From contig CANETO010000032.1 in NCBI GenBank assembly GCA_947440895.1, positions 1 to 11,319 of the forward strand: DNA of 11,319 bases, given 5' to 3'. Below, piece after piece: positions 7,036-11,319 of this stretch. The DNA is from Planctomycetaceae bacterium (lineage in GTDB: Bacteria > Planctomycetota > Planctomycetia > Pirellulales > UBA1268). A program made the translations under genes and the position numbers. How positions within the stretch are numbered: the stretch's first letter is position 1; the number at the start of each line of letters is the position of its first letter. The notes under the pieces were generated by a model. That model was given only the letters and a program-made list of their open reading frames with translations. It had not been told where the DNA came from and made no database searches.

Positions 7036-8653
7036 AGCGAACGCTGCCTTCAGCCCTGTGCTTCTTGGCGTCATCCTTGTCGAGATTGGTCACAAGGGCC
7101 TCGGTCGTCAGCATCAGGCCGGCAATGCTCGCCGCGTTGGTCAGTGCCACGCGAACCACCTTGACCGGATCGATGATCCCCGCCTTGAGCATATCGACAT
7201 ACTCGCCCTTGTTGGCGTCGTAGCCCATGTTGAGCGGCTTGTCGGCCACTTCGTCGGCCACCACCGCTCCGTCGATCCCACCATTCTCGGCAATCTGCCG
7301 GATGGGAGCCTCAAGCGAGTGAAGCACGATGTCGATGCCGATCTTCTCGTCTCCCTTGGCCGAAGAACGGGCCTTTTCCACCGCCTCACGGCAACGGAGC
7401 AGGGCCACGCCACCGCCCGGCACGATCCCTTCCTCGACGGCCGCCCGCGTGGCATGCAGGGCATCCTCGACACGGGCCTTCTTCTGCTTCATTTCGGCCT
7501 CGGTGCCCGCTCCGACAGAGACGATCGCGACGCCACCGGTCAGCTTCGCGAGCCGCTCCTGCAGCTTCTCCCGATCGTATTCGCTCTCGGTGCCTTCGAT
7601 CTGGGTGCGGAGCTGGTGCACGCGGGCCTTCACGTCGTCCTGCTTGCCGGCACCCTGGACGATCGTGGTCTCGTTCTTGTCGACCGTGATCTTCTTCGCC
7701 CGGCCGAGATGCGAGAGGTCGAGACTCTCGAGCTTGAGCCCCAGGTCCTCCGAAATCAGCGTGCCGCCGGTCAGGGTGGCGATGTCGCCGAGCATCGCCT
7801 TGCGGCGATCGCCGAAGCCGGGGGCCTTCGACGCGCAGATGTTGAGCACGCCGCGGAGTTTGTTGACCACCAGAGCTGTGAGGGCGTCGCCATCGACGTC
7901 CTCGGCGATGATCAGAAGTGGCTTGCCAGACTGGGCCACCTTCTCGAGAAGAGGCAGCAGGTCACGCAGGTTCGAAATCTTCTTCTCGTGGATCAGGATC
8001 AGGGCATCGTCAAGCTGACAGATCATCTCGGCCGGCTTGTTGACGAAGTAGGGAGAGACAAACCCCTTGTCGAACTGCATGCCGTCGACAAACCGCACCG
8101 TCGTCTCGGTCGTCTTCCCCTCTTCGACAGTGATCACGCCATCCTTGCCGACCCGCTGCAGGGCCTCCGCCAGGAGGTCTCCGATCGAGCGGTCGTTGTT
8201 GGCGCTGATGGCCCCAACCTGCGCGATCTCCTCGGGCCGCTCCACCTTCCGCGCGATCTCCATGAGCCGGGCCACGGCCGCCGCGACCGCCTTGTCGATA
8301 CCGCGGCGGACGGCCGTCGGATTGCTGCCGGCCGCCACGTTCCGCGTGCCCTCACGGAAGATGGCCCGGGCGAGCACCGTTGCCGTGGTCGTGCCGTCAC
8401 CGGCCAGATCAGACGTCTTCGAAGCAACTTCGTTGACGAGCTTGGCACCCATGTTCTCGAAGGCATCCTCGAGGTCCACCTCTTTGCTCACCGTCACGCC
8501 GTCCTTGGTGACCGTGGGGCCGCCGAACGACTTGTCGATGATGACGTTGCGGCCGGTCGGCCCCATCGTCACGGCGACGGCGCCGGCCAGTTTCTCGACG
8601 CCCTTGAGCAGCTTGGCACGGGCGTTGTCGTCGAACAGCAGTTGCTTGGGCAC
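7034..8653 (-). CDS. groEL: GroEL paralogue 1, 60 kDa chaperonin without Gly/Met tail
   Basis: 539 residues, full-length GroEL (548 in E. coli). It keeps the ATP site (GPTGRN at 31-36, GDGTTTAT at 85-92), the catalytic aspartate region VEDALHATRAAVEEGIVPGGG, and an apical substrate/GroES-binding stretch FDKGFVSPYFVN close to E. coli. It assembles into the 14-mer folding cage capped by GroES. The C-terminus (LDKDDAKKHRAEGSVR) is charged and lacks the usual GGM repeat. The start is GTG at 8651-8653, with AGGAG nine bases upstream. It lies 69 bases after groES, the usual groES-groEL order, so it may be the natural GroES partner. It differs clearly from the upstream paralogue, so the duplication is old. 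Confidence 0.97.
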   Translation of the reverse strand: MPKQLLFDDNARAKLLKGVEKLAGAVAVTMGPTGRNVIIDKSFGGPTVTKDGVTVSKEVDLEDAFENMGAKLVNEVASKTSDLAGDGTTTATVLARAIFREGTRNVAAGSNPTAVRRGIDKAVAAAVARLMEIARKVERPEEIAQVGAISANNDRSIGDLLAEALQRVGKDGVITVEEGKTTETTVRFVDGMQFDKGFVSPYFVNKPAEMICQLDDALILIHEKKISNLRDLLPLLEKVAQSGKPLLIIAEDVDGDALTALVVNKLRGVLNICASKAPGFGDRRKAMLGDIATLTGGTLISEDLGLKLESLDLSHLGRAKKITVDKNETTIVQGAGKQDDVKARVHQLRTQIEGTESEYDREKLQERLAKLTGGVAIVSVGAGTEAEMKQKKARVEDALHATRAAVEEGIVPGGGVALLRCREAVEKARSSAKGDEKIGIDIVLHSLEAPIRQIAENGGIDGAVVADEVADKPLNMGYDANKGEYVDMLKAGIIDPVKVVRVALTNAASIAGLMLTTEALVTNLDKDDAKKHRAEGSVR

Positions 8654-8715
8654 GAGTCGTTACTCCTGGAAAAGTGACTAGAGAGTGTGGTAATGGATCG
8701 GGACTGAAATTCACC

Positions 8716-8729
8716 GGGCTGATCAGCCC
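8716..8729 (-). repeat. Perfect 14-bp palindrome over the groES stop codon
   Basis: GGGCTGATCAGCCC is its own reverse complement and includes the groES stop (8723-8725). In RNA it could form a 5-bp stem with a GATC loop just after the groES coding region, 62 bases before groEL1. There is no T-run on the downstream side, so it is not a standard terminator. It may be a processing or mRNA-stability element. Confidence 0.5.
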
Positions 8730-9028
8730 ATGACCTTCGCGAGGATATCGCTCTCACGCAGGATCTTGACGTCGTGGCCATCGACCTCGATGTCGCTGCC
8801 GGAATACTTGCCATAGATCACCTGATCGCCGATCGCGACCGAGAGGGGCGCCCGACCGCCATTCTCCAACAGCTTGCCTGGGCCCATGGCCACCACGTGG
8901 CCACGCTGCGGCTTCTCTTTGGCGGAATCGGGCAGCACGATGCCGCCGGCAGTTCGCTCTTCTGCCTCGACGGGCTCCACCACAACGCGGTCATCAAGCG
9001 GACGGATCTTCAGATTCTTGGCAGCCAT
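8723..9028 (-). CDS. groES: GroES, 10 kDa co-chaperonin
   Basis: 101 residues, normal size (97 in E. coli). KIRPLDDRVVVEPVEAEE is the typical start. The mobile loop that docks on GroEL spans about 21-43 and contains the IVL tripeptide at 30-32. Near the end, YGKYSGSDIEVDGHDVKILRESDILA is the conserved core. It forms the heptameric lid of the GroEL cage. The ATG at 9028 has GGAG ten bases upstream. It is the only groES here, lying between two groEL genes (112 bases after groEL2, 69 bases before groEL1), so both probably share this lid. Confidence 0.97.
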   Translation of the reverse strand: MAAKNLKIRPLDDRVVVEPVEAEERTAGGIVLPDSAKEKPQRGHVVAMGPGKLLENGGRAPLSVAIGDQVIYGKYSGSDIEVDGHDVKILRESDILAKVMG

Positions 9029-9105
9029 GTGTCATGCACTCCAAAGCAAAGGGAAAGGAAATTTGGGAAGAAAAACAGGAAAATCAACTGGGAGGCGAAC
9101 GAGCC

Positions 9106-9122
9106 GCCGGACCACATCCGGC
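9106..9122 (-). terminator. Hairpin between groEL2 and groES, weak terminator or attenuator
   Basis: GCCGGA (9106-9111) and TCCGGC (9117-9122) form a 6-bp stem with a 5-base loop, 18 bases past the groEL2 stop. On the transcribed strand a pyrimidine-rich stretch with T4 and T5 runs follows, but only about 20-35 bases later. It may give partial read-through, letting groEL2 be made in different amounts from groES-groEL1. Confidence 0.35.
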
Positions 9123-9140
9123 CAACCCTTTCGCAGCCGA

Positions 9141-10862
9141 TCACATCATGCCGCCCATGCCAGGCATGCCACCCATGCCGCCCATGCCACCCATCCCGGG
9201 CATGCCGCCACCCATTCCACCGCCCATGCCGTGGTGGTCGTGACCGTCGCCACCGCCCTCCTCCTCGGCCTTCGGGATCTCGGTGACCAGCGAATCGGTG
9301 GTGAGGAGCAAGGCCGCCACGCTGGCGGCATTTTGCAAGGCCGTGCGAACCACCTTGGCCGGGTCGATGACGCCGGCTGCCAGCAGATCGCAATACTCCG
9401 CCTTGTCGGCGTCATAGCCGTCATTCTTACCCTTCATGTGCCGCACCCGATTGACCACCACGGAGCCGTCCATGCCGGCGTTCGCAGCGATCGCTTCCAG
9501 GGGATAGCGGAGGGCCTGCTTCACGATCGACGCCCCCATCTTCTCGTCAGCGTCGAGTTCTCCCTTGGCGATCAGGTTCTCGATTGACTTCTCGCTGCGG
9601 AGCAGGGCCACACCGCCACCGGGGACGATGCCCTCGGCGAGGGCAGCTTGAACGGCACTCTTGGCGTCGTCGATGAGCGCCTTCCGCTCCTTCATCTCCG
9701 TCTCGGTGGCAGCACCGACGTTGATCTGGGCCACGCCGCCAGCGATCTTCGCCAGCCGTTCCTGCAGCTTTTCGCGATCGTAATCGCTGGTCGTGGACTC
9801 GATCTCGGCCCGAATCTGCTTCGCCCGGCCGTCGATGGCATCCTTCGTGCCGCCGCCGCTGACGATGGTCGTGTTCTCGGCCTCGATGATCACCTTCTTG
9901 GCCCGCCCGAGGTCGCTCAATTTGACCGCGTCGAGGGCGATGCCCAGATCCTTGTAAATCGCCTGACCACCGGTCAGCGCTGCGAGGTCTCCAAGGATTG
10001 CCTTGCGACGATCGCCGTAACCCGGGGCCTTGATGGCGACCGACTGGACGATGCCACGAAGTTTGTTGACGACGAGCGTGGCCAGTGCCTCTCCCTCGAC
10101 ATCCTCAGCGATCACGACCAGCGGCTTGCCGGCCTTGCTGATAGCCTCCATCAACGGCACGAGATTCTTCGCACTGGAGATCTTGTCCTCGAAGATCAGG
10201 ATCAGGGGGTTCTCCATCTCGCAGACCTGAGACTCCGCGTCGGTCACGAAGTGGGGCGAAAGGAAGCCGCGATCGAACTGCATTCCCTCGACCACGTCGA
10301 CCGAGGTCTCGGCCTGCTTCCCTTCCTCGACGGTGATCACGCCATCCTTGCCGACCTTCAGGAATGCGTCCGAAAGCACGTTGCCGATCGCGGGGTCGTT
10401 GTTGCCAGCGATCGTGGCGATCTGCATCAGTTCTTTCTTGTTCTTCTCGTTGATCGGAGTGGCCATTGCCAGGATCGACTTCGAGACGGCTTCCACGGCG
10501 CGATGAATGCCGCGAGCCAGCGCCATCGGATCGGCCCCGGCCGCAATCATCTTGAGCCCTTCGCGGAAGATGGCCTCAGCGAGCACGGTCGCGGTGGTCG
10601 TGCCATCGCCGGCGACGTCGTTGGTCTTGCTGGCGGCTTCCTTGACGAGTTGCGCACCGAGATTCTCGAACGGATCCTCGAGATCGATGTCCTCGGCGAC
10701 GGTGACGCCGTCCTTCGTGACCTTCGGCGAGCCCCAGCCCTTGTCGAGCACGGCGTTGCGGCCGCGCGGACCAAGCGTGCTCTTCACAGCCCTGGCCAGC
10801 TTGGAAACGCCGGCGAGCAGCGGCTGACGGGCCTCATCGTCGAACACCATTTGTTTGGCCAC
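9141..10862 (-). CDS. groEL: GroEL paralogue 2, 60 kDa chaperonin with long Gly/Met tail
   Basis: 573 residues from GTG at 10862 (MAKQMVFDDEAR). The frame stays open upstream to 11300, but GTG 10862 has a strong GGAGGAG six bases before it, matches the normal GroEL N-terminus, and the extension is not GroEL-like. The ATP site is intact (GPRGRN at 31-36, GDGTTTAT at 85-92), as is the catalytic aspartate region (LIDDAKSAVQAALAEGIVPGGG, itself unlike the usual DALHATRAAVEEG). The apical stretch reads FDRGFLSPHFVT, with His where E. coli has Tyr203, a substrate-contact residue. After an acidic linker with a histidine cluster (GHDHHG, about 540-545) comes a 29-residue Gly/Met tail. It is the first gene of the chaperone array, 112 bases before groES, with a candidate sigma-54 promoter upstream. 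Confidence 0.97.
   Translation of the reverse strand: MAKQMVFDDEARQPLLAGVSKLARAVKSTLGPRGRNAVLDKGWGSPKVTKDGVTVAEDIDLEDPFENLGAQLVKEAASKTNDVAGDGTTTATVLAEAIFREGLKMIAAGADPMALARGIHRAVEAVSKSILAMATPINEKNKKELMQIATIAGNNDPAIGNVLSDAFLKVGKDGVITVEEGKQAETSVDVVEGMQFDRGFLSPHFVTDAESQVCEMENPLILIFEDKISSAKNLVPLMEAISKAGKPLVVIAEDVEGEALATLVVNKLRGIVQSVAIKAPGYGDRRKAILGDLAALTGGQAIYKDLGIALDAVKLSDLGRAKKVIIEAENTTIVSGGGTKDAIDGRAKQIRAEIESTTSDYDREKLQERLAKIAGGVAQINVGAATETEMKERKALIDDAKSAVQAALAEGIVPGGGVALLRSEKSIENLIAKGELDADEKMGASIVKQALRYPLEAIAANAGMDGSVVVNRVRHMKGKNDGYDADKAEYCDLLAAGVIDPAKVVRTALQNAASVAALLLTTDSLVTEIPKAEEEGGGDGHDHHGMGGGMGGGMPGMGGMGGMGGMPGMGGMM
9144..9230 (-). repeat. Low-complexity Gly/Met repeat encoding the GroEL2 tail
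   Basis: Repeated ATGCC/GGCAT-type units encode a 29-residue tail, GMGGGMGGGMPGMGGMGGMG onward, with 17 Gly, 10 Met and 2 Pro. The E. coli GroEL tail is 13 residues. Imperfect units of 9-15 bases make the stretch prone to replication slippage, so length differences between strains would be expected. Confidence 0.85.
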
Positions 10863-10868
10863 GAGAAA

Positions 10869-10875
10869 CTCCTCC
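10869..10875 (-). promoter_or_regulatory. Ribosome-binding site of groEL2
   Basis: GGAGGAG on the - strand, six bases before the GTG at 10862. This near-ideal Shine-Dalgarno sequence decides the start over the longer open frame. It is the strongest one in the window, in keeping with an abundant protein. Confidence 0.85.
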
Positions 10876-10904
10876 AAAAATTGACGATTGAAACGACGTA
10901 CGAG

Positions 10905-10930
10905 AGAAAACGTGTGGGAAGAAAACGTGT
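10905..10930 (-). repeat. Exact 11-bp direct repeat in the groEL2 leader
   Basis: AGAAAACGTGT occurs at 10905-10915 and again at 10920-10930 (period 15); on the transcribed strand it reads ACACGTTTTCT twice. A degraded third copy (GAAACGACGT, 10890-10899) follows. If transcription begins near 10957, the repeats lie about 27-52 bases into the leader. They could bind a repressor or form an mRNA element. Confidence 0.6.
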
Positions 10931-10938
10931 TGAATTGG

Positions 10939-10959
10939 CAGCCCCGGCAGGGGTGGCTG
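10939..10959 (-). promoter_or_regulatory. Hairpin at the predicted 5' end of the groEL2 transcript
   Basis: On the - strand CAG-CCA-CCCC-TGCC-GGGG-CTG folds into a 7-bp stem with a CCA bulge and a TGCC loop. It starts at or next to the transcription start predicted from the sigma-54 element. 5'-terminal hairpins often protect mRNA from decay; that role here is inference. Confidence 0.35.
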
Positions 10960-10967
10960 AAAAGCGA

Positions 10968-10984
10968 AGCAACCGGCGTGCCAA
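10968..10984 (-). promoter_or_regulatory. Candidate sigma-54 (-24/-12) promoter for groEL2
   Basis: The - strand reads TTGGCACGCCGGTTGCT. Compared with the consensus YTGGCACGRNNNTTGCW, every conserved base matches except R. The GG of the -24 box and the GC of the -12 box are ten bases apart, as required. The predicted start is near 10957, giving a leader of about 95 bases before the groEL2 GTG. It lies in the intergenic region in the correct orientation. No activator or rpoN gene is in the window. Activity is untested. Confidence 0.6.
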
Positions 10985-11006
10985 AGTCTTTCAGTTCTAC
11001 GGGGAC

Positions 11007-11026
11007 AAGATCGCCCGGGCGATCTT
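11007..11026. promoter_or_regulatory. Perfect 20-bp palindrome upstream of the groEL2 promoter
   Basis: AAGATCGCCCGGGCGATCTT is identical to its reverse complement and ends 22 bases before the -24 box, with its centre about 60 bases before the predicted start. With no unpaired centre it looks more like a dimeric regulator site than an RNA terminator. On the + strand a short T-rich stretch follows, but no + strand gene ends here. Confidence 0.5.
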
Positions 11027-11171
11027 TCTTATGCAAACGCCTGCGAAGTCTGCCGGATGGACGCCCTACGGAGCGAGTGCCGTTTTGGCAGGGCACGACG
11101 GATTCATTGAACAGCGGTCTTTTTGTCGTTGGAGCCCTAGGGTCGGAGGAAGCCGAAGCGAGTCGGCGTAT

Positions 11172-11190
11172 CCTCGTCTCGAGACGGAGG
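11172..11190 (-). terminator. Hairpin after the right-edge gene, possible terminator
   Basis: CCTC-GTC-TCGA-GAC-(G)-GAGG forms a stem of 7 pairs with one bulged G and a TCGA loop. It starts 33 bases past the stop of the gene at the right edge. No T-run follows on the - strand. It may separate that gene from the groEL2 promoter region. Confidence 0.35.
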
Positions 11191-11223
11191 CTTTCACCGA
11201 CAACCTGCCGCCTCGGAGTCATG

Positions 11224-11319
11224 CTACGGCGCCCAATTGATCGTGCCCTCCAGTCCGCGAACGAAGGCAGCCAGCAGATCGGCCGTCCGGTCGGCATCAT
11301 CGAGCGAGATGGTCTCGAC
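11224..11319 (-). CDS. 3' end of an unidentified gene
   Basis: The last 31 codons of a - strand frame, open to the window edge and stopping with TAG at 11224-11226. It reads VETISLDDADRTADLLAAFV, then RGLEGTINWAP. The composition is protein-like (amphipathic helix, GC-rich third positions), and where it stops the coding look also stops, which supports a real gene. Too short to name. The remaining 361 bases to groEL2 hold the regulatory elements listed separately and no further gene that I can see. Confidence 0.55.
   Translation of the reverse strand, partial: VETISLDDADRTADLLAAFVRGLEGTINWAP

Noticed and set aside
8613..8629. Second sigma-54-like match on the + strand (TTGGCACG GGCG TTGT)
   Set aside because: It lies inside groEL1 on the opposite strand, the -12 box has TTGT instead of TTGC, and no + strand gene follows. 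It shows that near-matches arise by chance here, which tempers the groEL2 promoter call.
11070..11100. CIRCE-like element (GAGTGCC ... GGCAC) upstream of groEL2
   Set aside because: The arms share only five paired bases, the spacing is wrong, and the TTAGCACTC half-site is absent, so HrcA control is not supported.
9648..11240. Long open frame of 530 codons on the + strand opposite groEL2
   Set aside because: It is the antisense shadow of groEL2, a common effect of GC-rich codon use. The same holds for the 562-codon + strand frame opposite groEL1 (6989-8677).
10863..11300. N-terminal extension of groEL2 by 146 residues in the same frame
   Set aside because: The strong GGAGGAG lies before GTG 10862, GroEL proteins begin at this point, and the extension overlaps the promoter region and the end of the neighbouring gene; its sequence is not protein-like.

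Overview
The window is GC-rich (clearly above 60% by eye) and gene-dense. It looks like a chromosomal piece of a planctomycete, probably of the Pirellula/Rhodopirellula type. The reasons are a zinc-dependent metalloprotease of the DUF5117/DUF5118/DUF4953 type, two unlike groEL genes on either side of one groES with dnaJ and grpE close by and no dnaK, and a planctomycete-like set of small lineage-specific proteins. This placement is inference; there is no rRNA or marker gene to confirm it. I see no tRNA, rRNA, CRISPR array, insertion sequence or integrase.

Left part, + strand (1-3430): the 3' part of a large, probably exported metalloprotease; then a two-gene unit with a 4-base ATGA overlap, encoding a P-II-like protein with a shortened T-loop and a small CheY-like pseudo-receiver. 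This unit meets the opposite-strand genes head to head at 3430/3432, with one base between the two stop codons.

Middle and right part, - strand, read from right to left (10862 down to 3432): groEL2 (573 aa, long Gly/Met tail), groES, groEL1 (539 aa, no Gly/Met tail), dnaJ, grpE, an FmdB-type zinc ribbon, yacG (55 aa) and a 413-aa six-helix membrane protein of unknown function. dnaJ to yacG is very compact (4-base overlap, 3 bases, 3 bases), which indicates translational coupling. The three groEL/groES/dnaJ gaps (112, 69 and 68 bases) hold inverted repeats that could tune expression of each gene. GroEL/GroES form the Hsp60 folding cage, DnaJ and GrpE are the co-chaperone and nucleotide exchange factor of a DnaK encoded elsewhere, and FmdB and YacG are small zinc proteins, so the cluster is mainly a protein-folding unit.

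The most interesting part is the 361-base gap upstream of groEL2 (10863-11223). Going downstream on the - strand it holds a perfect 20-bp palindrome, a near-consensus sigma-54 (-24/-12) promoter, a hairpin at the predicted 5' end of the transcript, an exact 11-bp direct repeat with a 15-bp period, and a strong GGAGGAG ribosome-binding site before a GTG start. No CIRCE element was found. This suggests that the chaperonin cluster may be controlled by an RpoN activator rather than by HrcA. At the right edge lies the 3' end of one more - strand gene.
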